DNA of 64,000 nucleotides from the NCBI GenBank assembly GCA_022577435.1, contig JAKOON010000022.1, positions 10,021,230 through 10,085,229 of the forward strand. The letters are read 5' to 3'. Below, piece after piece: positions 11,860-23,207 of the stretch (position 1 is its first letter; each line of letters begins with the position of its first letter). The notes below the pieces were generated by a model. It had not been told where the DNA came from, searched no databases, and worked only from the letters and a program-made list of their open reading frames with translations. The stretch comes from Embiotoca jacksoni. Its lineage: Eukaryota > Chordata > Actinopteri > Embiotocidae. The position numbers were made by a program, and so were the translations under genes.

Positions 11860-11983
11860 GCATGAGAGCAGAGGCAGCAAGAGGGTCCAGCTAGAGCCAT
11901 GGCATGTGACACAGGTGCAATCACTAAAACAGGCTGTAAGGGGAAAAAAAAAAAACAAGGAGTGGAATAATTGAATAAAGTAA
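11860..11983 (+). repeat. Right copy of the direct duplicate flanking the hAT-like insertion
   Basis: Same block order as 10,834-10,946: GCATGAGAGCAGAGGCAGCA, AGAGGGTCCAGCTAGAGCCA, GACACAGGTGCAATC, AAAACAGGC and AAGGAGTGGAATAA. It has a longer A run (A12 at 11,944-11,955) and begins within a base or two of the end of the hAT-like element. Confidence 0.75.
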
Positions 11984-12374
11984 TGCATAAGGTGTTTGGC
12001 AACAGCAGGCGGTTTCCAACATGGGCCAATATTTAAACATGTTTTAGAATCATAGTAAAATGTGACTGTCTATTTACGTTGATGTTATTTCTCTTTTCCA
12101 CTGTGTGATTAATAATAATTCCATTGCACTGCTATGACATTCAACTTAGTCATTTCTTTTGTCACTGCAACTATTTTTGTCCTCCCTTTCACATGGTTGA
12201 AAACCAAAATGAAAAGGGAGCAACCAAAGACAGCAAACAAACGGAAAGAGTAAGGTCTGCACTGAGCAGTGAGGACAGGATAATATTAATACTGTTGGAA
12301 CCCGGAATATGATTCCTAACAGGGCTATTTATTATTATGGGCTATTTACTATTCACTGCACTCTTGTAAAAATA

Positions 12375-12534
12375 TATGTTCAAGAAATAATACATGTTAA
12401 TGTTTAGTTAGTTTTAATTTAATTATTCTATTCTATTTTATTTTATTCTATTTTATTGTATATGCTGTGCATTTTTATATTTAATATTTTTTACTGTTAT
12501 TTTATTTCTTTCCCCTTGGGGATTAATAAAGTAA
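12375..12534 (+). mobile_element. 3' UTR of the same LINE family (plus strand)
   Basis: This stretch is closely similar to the reverse complement of about 47,600-47,760. Shared blocks include GTATATGCTGTGC/GTATATACTGTGC, TTTTTATATTTAATATTTTT, TACTGTTATTTTATTTCTTT and CCCCTTGGGGATTAATAAAG. The CCCCTTGGGG hairpin is at 12512-12521. No coding part remains, so the insertion is truncated to the last ~160 bases. It lacks 36 bases present in the 47-kb copy. Confidence 0.75.
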
Positions 12535-12669
<135 letters not shown>

Positions 12670-13445
12670 ATAGCCTTAAAAAAATGGTAGTCTTATGTGT
12701 TTTGTATCACAGCATTAAACTGCAGTACTTCTATGTTGAGGGCCAATATTTGTGTGTTCTTTGTCTGAAATATATTCAAAACAAGCATTTATAGCTTACA
12801 TTATGAGAAAGTTATTCTTTGCTTTTATTCGTACTTCAGCTGTCGAAGGGCATCAGCTCAGGACGGTGTGCATGACCCTGGTAGACAACATGCACGTATT
12901 AACAGTCATGTACTTAAAATGGATGAGTGAATTCACTAAGGAGATGCCAGAAATGTATTTTATTTCATCACTTCACTCCATTCATGCATGTCACTTTCAC
13001 TTGGCAGTTACAGAATGTTAAAAAATAATAATTTTAAAACCACATAGGATCTTGGTCAACGTTTTGACATCCCAGTAAATGTCTGCCTTAACTGTGACAC
13101 CGTCACTATTTATTTTTAATGCTAAATGTGTTTCAGAGCTGCCAAATGACTCAGATCAAATCAGACACTCCAACTGCAGTAAAGCAGCATTAACATGACT
13201 TTTCCCTACTTTTTTCTCTTCTTATAAGACCAATATTTTCAGATGTGCTCACACCTTCTGCCTCCTGGAATGTTAATGTCATCTGTGACAATCAAAGTAA
13301 GCTTGCTAATGAGAGGAGAAATTCAAAAGATATATCAAGTAAAAAGTTACAATTTGCATATTTATCTGTGTGGTGTGTTTTTTCCAGTAGCAATTCCTGT
13401 TCTGTTTGTTATTAAAGCATCAGTGTGGCTATTGCTGTTGCAGGA

Positions 13446-14250
13446 ATAAAGGATTGGTTTGACATTTTGGGAAATATACTTATTTGCTGGATAAGATTTC
13501 GATCAGAAGATCAAAACATTAGATTTGAAATAGCAAGCAATTAGTGTAACTTAGCATGAAGGCTGAGCACATTGGGAAACAACCACCCAAATGTAGAAAA
13601 TAAATCTGCCAGCATGTCTAAAGTAGAAGTGACAAATTAGATTGAAACACCATTTAAATGTCATCAGGTAGAAATATTGAATCTACGTTGAAACCCAACA
13701 TTGAAAGTAAATTGAAAGCGCTTGCTTATGATCAGTGTTGAATTAACGTCGGAGTTTTAACTTCAACTGACACTGAATCAATATTAATTCAACCATCATA
13801 TAAAACGATTCTGCATCTACACTTTTAGCTAATTATATATTGAAACAATGTTTGCGAAACAATCTTGACGCAACCATCGTCTAAAAGGTAGTCAGCTAGA
13901 TTTGATTCTATTCAAAATTGAAACAGTACTAAAATTCTGCTCTACATATAATACAAATACTCTTAATGTTAGGGCAAGGACCTGAACCTGGCATCGTATG
14001 CTGGAAATACTTTGGCCAGTGGCAGTGACTTCTTGGGGCCACCGTAAGGTCACCAAACAACCAGCAAACACTGCAGGAAGTCACTGTTATCACATGTTTG
14101 CAGTCTTTACGTTAAGCTAACTGTTTTCTGGTTCCTGTTTCATATTTGGTCATATTGATAATGGTATTGATCGTTTTTTTTTTTTTTAATCCAGCTCTTG
14201 GCAAGAAGGCAAATAAGTGCATTCTAGAAAATGTTGAACTATTCCTTTAA
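13446..14250. mobile_element. TTAA-type foldback DNA element with a nested insertion
   Basis: The two ends are inverted copies. The left end reads AGGATTGGTTTGACATTTTG, then GGAAATATACTTATTTGC. The reverse complement of the right end reads AGGAATAGTTCAACATTTTC, then TAGAATGCACTTATTTGC. The inverted homology goes inwards about 130-250 bases (TAGCAT-AAAGACTG-type blocks). It is flanked by ATAA on the left and TTAA on the right, matching TTAA target duplications. The middle (about 13,660-13,980) does not fit the element and contains TTGAATCTACGTTGAAACC-type motifs of another dispersed repeat. No transposase is present. Kolobok-like is a guess from TTAA plus AGG ends. Confidence 0.65.
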
Positions 14251-15569
14251 TACACTATGACCTACACATATCCAAAACAGCAGCCTTAATACTATTCAAG
14301 ATCTTTCTGTCTTTTAAACTGTGACTTCTTCCATTTCCATGTATATGCTTTGACAAACATTTACATGGAAATGAACCAACCACATGATTGCGTTCATCAT
14401 TGCAAGCTTCGGAGGTGACATTTACGCCATGACAGGAAATGTGATGAGCTATCAATCTCCCATGCATATACATGCGCACGCACGCATACATGCTATGAAT
14501 AACCGTGATGTATTCAGCTGTTGATCACGTTTGACAGAAGCGACACATGAGTGTGCAGCTAGAGAAAGCTTGATCACCTTGAGTAAATCAGTACTGTACT
14601 GTTTTCCATCTATTCCACAACCATCCATCTATTTTGTTTTGGAGACACTCATTAGTAAAAAAAAAAAAAAAAAGATGCTAATGAAATGAACAGTTCTCCA
14701 AACCACCATAAAACCACGAGACAAAAAAGAGGGAAAACACATTACTTGAGATTCATCACCTGATATTTGAAAAATGTAAAAGGCACAGCCTGTTAGTTTT
14801 ATCATTTTGTAAACTACAGCTGAGGTTTCCTCCCTGGGTGATTTGTTTTTTATGATTAGTTTTAAATGTTGTGTAATAAATCACTTTGATCGCTAGCTAG
14901 ATGTTGTTGTTTTGGAATATTTTTCATTCAAAATAAATTCTCATGTCTCTCTGCAGAGCCTAAGGCAGACACTCTCGCCCTCTGCTACAACCTTCTGGGA
15001 CCAGTTCGTCTTGTTGGGGGAAAATTCTGCTGGGATACAACCACTATTATGACTAAACATTATGTAACTCTCTTGAAGCTGAGCAGTAATGTGATGATGA
15101 CTGTAGCCCACTTGGATTGAATTTTACTAATACCTCATGATAAACAAATCATTTGACGAAGTGCTAAAAACTAAACAGGGCGTTTGATAGGAAAATTTCA
15201 ACAGTAGATCTAACAACAGATGTTGCATTTTAATTTGAGTGAGTAAATACTGTGACTACACTGAGCAGTTATGTTATGAAATGACTATGTGGAAGTGAAA
15301 GAGGTTACTCACAGTGATGAAATCATGAAGAGTTTTTAATCACTATGCAGTTTATCTTCATTTCCAGCCGCAGCATGCTTTTGTTTTCAGGGGAAAGGCA
15401 AACCAACCGGACACGATAACTACCCTGCATCTAAGAACAGACCGGCTTAGGCAGGTTAGCTGGGTGGGAAGTTATCGATATGAGTTAAGAGCCACAGAGT
15501 TTTCCCACAGAAGTTGGGGATGCAAAACTGGGATAAAAAAAAAAAAAAAGAGCACAAGTGGAAAGTTTT
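14251..15569. other. Intergenic, nothing recognised
   Basis: Contains A-runs at 14,658-14,673 and 15,536-15,549. No gene or classified repeat. Confidence 0.5.
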
Positions 15570-16005
15570 ACTGTATTAAAGTAATTTTGTGGTACTCTAC
15601 TTGAGTATTTCGATTTGATGCTACTTCTCTACATTTCAGAGACAAATATTGTACTTTCTACTCCATTACATTTATTTGAGACCTTCATTTACTTTTCAGA
15701 TGACTATTTAAGATAATCGTATAACGAGCTTTTAAAATACAACACTTTGTTGTATTAGGAGAGTAAACCAGTTGTTTTACTTTTTGTCTTCTGACATCTT
15801 ACAAACAGCAGTGTGCAGTCAGGGTCACATTTCAGATGTCTGAGTTGTTAACAGCTCCACCAAACAGTGTTTTTTTCCTTTTAAATTCCGCTGCTAATAT
15901 TTCTGTGCTTTTACTTAAGTATGGTTTTTCATGCAGGTCTTTTACTTGTAATGGAGTATTGGTACTTTTATTTAAGTCAAAGATCGGAATCCTTCTTCTG
16001 CCACT
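15570..16005 (+). mobile_element. Non-autonomous hAT-like element, same family as 11.4-11.86 kb
   Basis: Blocks include ACTCTACTTGAGTATTTCGA, GCTACTTCTCTACATTTCAG, TATTGTACTTTCTACTCCAT, CTTTTACTTAAGTATGG, CAGGTCTTTTACTTGTAATG, and the end TTTAAGTCAAAGATCGGAAT then CCTTCTTCTGCCACTG. The last stretch matches the usual family terminus (TTCTTCCACCACTG). The left terminus is not clean, and no transposase is present. Confidence 0.65.
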
Positions 16006-19000
16006 GGGAGAGAGTAAATATCCAACTTAAATGCCATAACTGGCCAGAAATACGACTCCCAGATACTTTATAATTTTCCTCTTTATGTGCTGGGTGTATG
16101 AAAAGGCTAATAGGCGTTTTGCTAACATGTTGCATCTAAATAGTTAGATGAAAATATTCTGTTTACAGCTTTTGCTGCCCCCAAGTTACCAAATAAATCT
16201 GCTCACACAGGTTTCAACCTCCAAAATGACTTACCTACCTGTATCGCATTAACTACAGCGCTTCACGAGTACCATCTGACGACTTTCAGAAGAATGCAAA
16301 TTATTTTTAATGAATGATTAAATGATGAGACGATGAAAGAAGGTCCCTGGTCAAACACTTACCTCAAAAAATTTATAACACACAGACCCAAAACAGCACC
16401 TCAAACGAGACCTTATTTGATGTGCAGTGATTTTTATACACTATCGTAGATTGATGTCCCACCCTCCAGGAAGCCATTAATTTCCATCCATTTCAGTAAA
16501 TGAACTTGTCGAGACTGTAACTTTTGCGAGGTAAGAAATCAATCACAGCAGTCACACTGTTGTTATCTTTCCATTGCTGCAGGTAATATTTGTTTCTTGC
16601 AGGCGCTTGTGGTAAAACTGAAATGTGAGACTTGGCCAGAAGAAAAGTCAGATATAAGAACAGTGGTGTTTTATCTTAGGTTGGATTTTCTGACTTCTGA
16701 AGGTGATTGGCGGCTCTCTAATATCACTCGAATGCACTGAGGGTGTGGAGGGGGGGGGGGTTACAACTGTTATGTGATGATAACATGACTCTGGTGTTGT
16801 AGTAACGATGACTAAATATTCACTGTGATGAATTATCTCAAGCAGAACTGAGCAACAATGTAAGGACGAATTGATTACCCTTTCAAGCATTATACAACTG
16901 TTAGCGTAACACTCAGATGCGTGATTGTCAAGCGTCCACCCTCAGACTCCCTCTCAGCTCCCAATATGAATAGATAATTACACTGCGTCATTTGTCTTTT
17001 TTGCAGGTTTGTGATGTGTTTCAGCTCATCCCACGTCCCTAACAGCGTGAGTCAATGTGGTCCAACACTATGTTACGCAGGACCAAGCTGCCCTTCCTTT
17101 CTTTTCCTGGTGTTGATTCAAGCCCTCTTAAACATTTTTAACATCTCGAACACAACCACAAAAGACACAGGAAAATCCATTTGTCATGTCTCTCACAGTG
17201 CAATTCATTATGGACGGTGCACTGAGCCACTACAAAAGCAGCAATTGCTTTAAAGGGTCAGCTTTTCAGTGTGTTCTGAGAAACCAATTTCTGAACGTAA
17301 TTAATCTTCAGCTCGAGATGTTTTGTGCTTTTTGGTAAAGGGGGAACTCTGTCTTCACTGTTGTGGAAAGTAAGCGAGAATGCACGATGTGGACAAAACC
17401 AAGGATTAGAAAAATTGGGACTTTTCACTTTGTCATTTATGGACAGATAATCTCAATGTTCAAAATAATCAAGCCAAACAAATATGAAAAGCAATGAGGA
17501 ATTATTTAAACTAGAGACTTGTACCGAATGAATATTTAAATAGCTGAAAACTGTTAAAAAAAAATGTTTTAAGAGAACATTCAAATACACAATATTATAT
17601 TTTACAGAGTTTAATGAAGGGACTGTAAATTCCCTTTTTTGTGGGGCAGACTCCACACATGTTGTACATAATACTTATTAGAGCTGCCTAATCAGGATGA
17701 GGATGCAACTGATTCAGTTTCCACAACATGCTTAAGAGTGCCATGTTCTGTCCTTTTAGACACCGTCTGTGTAGCCAGCTACTTACTAAGCAATATTCTG
17801 CTGGAAAATTGAGGGACAGACATATTTATAACGAATGAGGAATTACTCCAAGCTGATTTACCCGTCAAGCCTCTGATGAGTTGATCAAATCCACCTCTGT
17901 CATTTGAACACATGCTTCATTGAATGTGACACAACTCAGGGAAATCTGACCTCGTGTACAAAGGAGTTCGAATTTAATTGCTAACCTATTTTGTTTGAAA
18001 GTGAAAGTACACACAAAGTGCCATACCAATGCAAATTAACACCGCAAGGGTTGACTGACTCAATATTAAAAATGCCTCTCAAATTCACAGGATGCTATGC
18101 TAACATGAGGCATGCTATGCTCATACACCAAAGTAAAGACACTTGACAAAGTTGACAGTTGGTTACAAAGCCTTCGCAACACATGTGTGCAGTATCTCAC
18201 TGGGGCTGTCAAGTGGGCACCTACAGTACCTTCATCGAGTTAGGCCAACAACTGGGAGGCCTAACTCGCTCTTTTTTCTTACAAAAACTATCAAATCAAT
18301 CAACTCTCTGTTTTCTTTGATTGGCAGTTAAACACTACAGGAAACAGTCATGCCACTGTGGACTCCGCCAAACTAAAACAACTTTTTTACATCTAAAATA
18401 ATAAAATAGGATGACTTTTTCCCTACCTACTGGGCAACGTTATCTTTGCTCAATTTTGCACGTCATGACTTTTAATGTTTTTTTTTAAAATGTCAACAAA
18501 TCGTCAAACTTTCTGATTATTTCAAGGTTTTCAATGTAAATATGACAGATTATCCACGTGGTCCCAGATTTATTTGACCTCACTGTAAAAGTCTCAAATC
18601 ACTAACAGTACAACGTTCTACACCGTGTGCATGATGAAAAATGTAGAAAACCTTCTTGTATCAATGTTGGCAGGCTATGCAGGCCTATGATGTAGTATCA
18701 TTATTTCCTTGCACGAACCAGTGAGGAGAATTCAATTTACATTTTGGGTGAAAGTGACTGTGTTTTGATATTGTCTCCCGACTGGTGTGTATGCAGACCG
18801 TACACAATCCTTTTCAGTCTCCTCCTGAGTGTACCAATTTAAGTACAGGGCCTCCGGGTGCAGAGCAGCACATTACAATGCAGGATACATATATTGGGAA
18901 GATTAATGTCACTGCCCTCGCCCGTTAGACAAAACACTCTCATTTCTGGATATTATCTCATCCTCCCACTGATCAATTACCAATACAGCTGAAATCCAGG

Positions 19001-20164
19001 GTAATTGCTGCTGCGGCTATGTGACTCTACCATCGTAGTTACAGCAGACTGAATGGGAGATCTGAGGACAGTTCTGGTTTAATCACGCACAAAGAAAGAT
19101 CAAATTGGAATATGATTTACAGAACTGGATACAAATAAAACAATTACACTGTTTTGATTTACTGTATATCCTAAATGAGAGGCTCTTTGATGAGCTTGTA
19201 ATTGCCACGTTGTCTGTTGAAGACAGCCAGAGAGATTAGACGGGCCTCCTAAAAACTCCTGTGTATGTGCGCGTATATGCGAGACGATCTGCCAAACAGA
19301 CAGCAGGAGCAGGTGAGAGAGCATATGATGTGAAAACAAGACGAGCGTGCAGAGGGGAACGAGTGCCTATTCATCTCCTCGCCCAGAGCAGGCAGGTACA
19401 GAGGTATGGCAGCCGTACAAGGTCAATATTTTACTTTGGCTCCTGCGTGCTAATTAAATTACAGGCAGAGTGCCCCAGGAGAGCACACAGAGACACACAA
19501 CCTGCACACACAAAAAAAACAAGAAACCCACAGCTCGATCAGCCAAACAATTTGTAGCACAAGTTGAGGTGTCGGCGCATTTAGTCTCGCAGCACGGCTG
19601 GTTTGAAGCAGCGTTTCAGGATATCAGAGGTGTAGTGAGGCAAAGCAGAGCAGTTGGGTTGGACCTGAAGATTTCTTTTAATGTAAAACACCCTTTCTGT
19701 CGAAATCAAAATAGTCAAATGGATCAGGAAAGTTCACAAACCTTAAGGCAGCTAATATCTTCTATAGTGAGCTGTAATGTGCATGTTGTTGTTTTTTTTC
19801 TGACCATATCCAGCGAGTGTCTCATGCAACATACATTTACAGCCTGTGCATGTCAGCTTGTGTTTGTATTCAGAGAGAATATAAAGCTTCAAACAAGAAC
19901 TGTTGATGAGCCTGACTAATGCAAAATAGTCTCATTTGTTTATAGCAGGGCCTGAGAGGCAGAGACATGAAGTACTGACAGCCTGTCGGCCTGATCGTCA
20001 CTAACGAGAGGGAGAGTGTCACAAATCCACTCACTGCAGGATAATTACAGGAGTTTTGAAGTGCAGGATTAGTTTGCCTTTTCATTTGATCTATAGAAAA
20101 ATAAATAAACAATCCACAGCAGAGCAGTGCAATTATATTTTCATGTCACAGAATAAATGGCTGC
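16006..20164. other. Intergenic upstream of smim30; 18,840-19,260 candidate conserved non-coding DNA
   Basis: No gene is recognised. The 149-codon frame at 19,470-19,919 has no recognisable domain and a composition like its surroundings. The stretch 18,840-19,260 is repeat-free with words such as GGGTAATTGCTGCT, GCTTGTAATTGCCACG and GATCAATTACC, suggestive of regulatory DNA. Confidence 0.35.
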
Positions 20165-20331
20165 TGATACGGGGAGGGGGAGGGAAAAAAAACCCATCCA
20201 GGGTTAAAATGAATCAGCGCTGCCATTGGCTAAGCGAACCAGGAAATCCTGCCGCTATGTCGCTGTCATCTGACGATGACGCAGGCGCCCCAGCTTCCCG
20301 AAAGTCAACAGCAACAGCAGAAAAGCTCAAC
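20165..20331 (+). promoter_or_regulatory. Candidate smim30 promoter and 5' leader
   Basis: This stretch is clearly more GC-rich than its surroundings. It contains an inverted CCAAT box (ATTGGCT at 20225-20231) and two TGACG half-sites at 20271-20281 of the CREB/ATF type. There is no obvious TATA box, which fits a broad housekeeping-type start. The transcription start cannot be placed, so it is open whether the in-frame ATGs at 20209 and 20257 lie inside the mRNA. Confidence 0.45.
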
Positions 20332-20520
20332 ATGGCTCCCAAACTCGAACTTCCAACCGCTGCAGTGGTCGTCTGGCTTGTGTTTTTCTCCCTGATCCCC
20401 CCGGCGGAGGCATACGACGCGGGCGACGCTTTAGCCCTGCTGCTCTGCAGCGTCCTGTCCGTGGTGGGTTTCTGCGCCTTCCTCGGCTGGTACGCGCGGA
20501 GACGGAACGGACAGCTGTGA
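20332..20520 (+). CDS. smim30: Small integral membrane protein 30 (SMIM30) micropeptide, 62 aa
   Basis: The product is a very small membrane protein. Residues about 8-27 form a hydrophobic signal-like segment ending in PPAEA. A short AYDAGDA linker follows, then a second hydrophobic stretch (about 33-53), then a basic tail, YARRRNGQL. The block from AGDA through the ALLL-rich segment to YAR(K/R)RNGQ matches human SMIM30 (59 aa, formerly LINC00998) as I remember it, and the position beside gpr85 supports orthology. I chose the ATG at 20332 (AACATGG context, G at +4) because the human protein starts at the equivalent place. In-frame ATGs at 20257 and 20209 would add 25 or 41 non-hydrophobic residues. 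The reading frame is one uninterrupted exon. Human SMIM30 has been reported to act at membranes in kinase and calcium signalling in tumour cells; its role in fish is not visible here. Family identity is strong and function is uncertain. Confidence 0.9.
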   Translation: MAPKLELPTAAVVVWLVFFSLIPPAEAYDAGDALALLLCSVLSVVGFCAFLGWYARRRNGQL

Positions 20521-21015
20521 TGAGAGAGGCTCCCTCGGATAGCGCGCCTGTTCCGCCCCTGTCCCATAACCATCCACCGCAACTACTCCCTAATCTCCTA
20601 AACCACAGGCCTGCTGGCACGACGTCAGCGTCGTAACGGCTGACAAGAAAACGTGCCTTACTGGAAGTGATGCGGCGAATTCAACGGGGGGGGGGGGGGG
20701 GGGCACGTGGAGTTGGAGAAGGTGCGAAACATCCAAGGAGTCCAAAACCAGGAACTTTTTCTTCGTCGCGTTGCTGAGATTAAGGACCAAACACCGTTGC
20801 CTTCATAATGAAAAGACTGCTGCGCTGCATTGTTGCGCATACTTTCCGTGCCTGACGGAATCAAGTGATTTCCTGCTGTGTGCTTTCAGTGTGCAACACC
20901 GCATTGCTTTTCTTTGAAGCACAATATCTCAGAAGTTGAGTTTCTTTTGCTGTGTCGAGCTTATAAACCATGTGATTTTTAGCTTTGTAAAGAATAAATC
21001 GATTCATCTGATACG
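20521..21015 (+). other. smim30: smim30 3' UTR (inferred)
   Basis: The DNA after the TGA has no further recognisable coding sequence. The first good poly(A) signal is AATAAA at 20993-20998, so the 3' end is placed near 21,015. A run of about 17 G (from 20686) lies inside the UTR, followed by CACGTGG. The end is predicted only from the hexamer. Confidence 0.5.
20993..20998 (+). terminator. Poly(A) signal for smim30
   Basis: AATAAA, the first canonical hexamer downstream of the smim30 stop codon. Confidence 0.45.
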
Positions 21016-22014
21016 ACTCCTGTGTGTGGAAACAGTGCTTCGATGCCGCAGAATTGAGCAGATCCAACTTCAAGATGTCAAAAGTTTTAACTGCAGATTC
21101 GCTTTTAAAGCTAAATATCATGGGTTGAAGTGGATGTGCTGTAGTGATAAAGATCATGAGTGGAAATTAGGGCCCAAGCTGATGAATATTTTTGATATTG
21201 ATGAAATATTGATTGTTTATAAAATAGCAGAAGAAAGTTTAAGATGCCCATCACATTTCGTTAAACTCCAAGCTGACATGTCGTGTCTGACTCTAAAAGA
21301 CTCCAAAATGCATCTTATAATGAACAAAAAAAACATCAAATGGTCACATATGATAAACTGGGGGCAGGAAGGTTTGGGCATTTTTGCTTATAAATGAACT
21401 AAAATCTGATATTATTACTTACATTGATGAGGTAACCATTACTATATTGTTCATTCAAATATCATTTTATTTACAATTCTTGTAATGTGTTGGATTTTTA
21501 CACTTTTAAAACCTCGTGCAAATAAGGCTAATACTTTTTTTTTTTTCCCAAGTATTAATCTTACAATTAATTTCTGGAAGTAGTATTATTACCTCATATA
21601 AATGATGATTCAAATGATCATAGGTTGATAATTATACATCAAAATAGGACTTAAATGAGCCATTACTCTTTAGGGAATATTATACCATCCCAGATATTCA
21701 CTTTTGCTTTAATTGTGAAGTGCTGTTTAATCACCCAATGTCAACCTCCAATACAAGAATGTAGCCCAGTGGATGGGTTGCCATGTTTGTAAAAACTGAT
21801 TGTAAAAAAGAAAAAAAAAACAACTGACAGCCCATTGACTCTTAGCAGCTTTTTTTTTTATTTTATTTTTTTATCAGAGAAAATAAAAATCTGCTCTGTC
21901 CACAATGTCACGTATAGCTGTATCAGTCACCAGCATCTCCTACATTACAATAATTAATTTATGTTTCATAGCATAGGTAGAAAAGCCACCCTCTCACTGC
22001 TGTTTTTTTTTCTT

Positions 22015-22097
<83 letters not shown>

Positions 22098-22639
22098 TAT
22101 GTAAGCGTGTGTACACGACGCTGTCTGAATCATTGCTCACTTGTTACACTGCTCATGACATCACAGCTCTCCATACATGGAAATCAAATCCTATGAATTT
22201 ATCATGCTGTCTGGGCAAAATGAACAACAGTGTGCAAAGTGCTTGTCAATTATGTATATACAGTACAGAGGGAGTCATTCTACCATGAGGTGAACGAGGC
22301 TTCCTGATTTAACCCTTCACTTTGTACATAACAGTCGACGTTTCTGGAGTGGAAGGTGTATGAGCTAAATGAATGGACAGGTAGCTACTATAATATAAAC
22401 CAAATGCTAGCGCCTATAATATATATGATAAGGATATTATTAGCACGAAAAGGGTCACATGAGATAAAAAAAAAAAAAATAAGCTAAGAAAAATAGATGA
22501 TTGGCCTTGATTGAAAATTCATAATTTTCACATCTGAAAGAGATTATAAGTAATCGGAAAAAACAGTCAGCATTAGGATACATTTTTATTTTCATCTACA
22601 CTCAGTAGTCTCAGTAAAATGATAATCCGTTACCCGAGT
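21016..22639. other. Intergenic between smim30 and gpr85
   Basis: AT-rich with A/T runs and one TG microsatellite. The 153-codon frame at 20,936-21,397 overlaps the smim30 3' UTR and has no recognisable domain. Confidence 0.5.
22017..22094. repeat. (TG)n microsatellite
   Basis: About 39 uninterrupted TG units, between smim30 and the gpr85 promoter block. Confidence 0.98.
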
Positions 22640-22860
22640 ACTGCTGTAACGCGTTACCTGACAGCAGCGGCCCCGTTGAGCAGATGTTACCGTGTGAGAG
22701 ACGGAGTTGCTGCCGCTGCTGCTGCTGCAACAAGAGACAAGACGCGTCTTGGATCACAAATAGGGATGCAGGGCGCATGCGCAGTGCGCTCCGTTTACTG
22801 TAGGATATTCACCGTGGAGGAAAAAAGGGGGCAGGCAACAAATCAGGCTTTTTAAAACAG
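22640..22860 (+). promoter_or_regulatory. Candidate gpr85 promoter: CpG-rich block with NRF1 palindrome
   Basis: A short GC- and CpG-rich island stands in AT-rich DNA about 1.6 kb upstream of the gpr85 start codon. It contains GCGCATGCGC (22773-22782), the core of the palindromic NRF1 consensus, and a short GCTGCTGCTGC tract (about 22,710-22,730). No TATA box is evident. The upstream edge carries the perfect palindrome GTAACGCGTTAC (22646-22657), a motif I associate with a dispersed teleost repeat, so part of the CpG content may be transposon-derived. Confidence 0.45.
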
Positions 22861-23207
22861 CAAAAATCCGACTAGTGCAATGTAAATAACCAACAGGAGG
22901 GACACGAAATAGGATTATCAACAGGTAGGATTTTGATTGATCTTGTGATCGGCTGTCTCTCTCGGTTTCTTCTCTCTTTTTTTTTGGCCTTGTCTTGTGT
23001 GGTGGCTGCGATTCTGGGCAATTCATAGCGGGGACTTGGAAATTATTCTAGTGTAATGGACGTGCGGATCTGCTACACTGTTATGCTTCATGCAGCCGAA
23101 TGGGATGCAAAGACGATCATTTCATTCTGTTGTGTTTCTAACTGAAAACTATCGGATTCAAACGCGTATAATATACTCGACTGACACTCGGAGGACGCAT
23201 TTAAAGC
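22800..23207 (+). other. gpr85: Possible non-coding first exon of gpr85 (ends at a GTAAGT donor)
   Basis: A consensus splice donor, GTAAGT, starts at 23208 (context AAAGC/GTAAGT), downstream of the CpG-rich block. Mammalian GPR85 has non-coding 5' exons and a single coding exon. Candidate acceptors downstream are the pyrimidine tract ending TTCTGCAG at 23689, TTTTTCAG at 24235 and TTTTTTTAG at 24249. The exon start is unknown and the 22,800 boundary is only a placeholder. Confidence 0.35.

Noticed and set aside
19470..19919. 149-codon plus-strand frame upstream of smim30
   Set aside because: No recognisable domain, and composition like non-coding surroundings. Such lengths occur by chance in 64 kb.
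20214..20620. 97- and 122-codon minus-strand frames over smim30
   Set aside because: Antisense shadows of the GC-rich smim30 coding exon.
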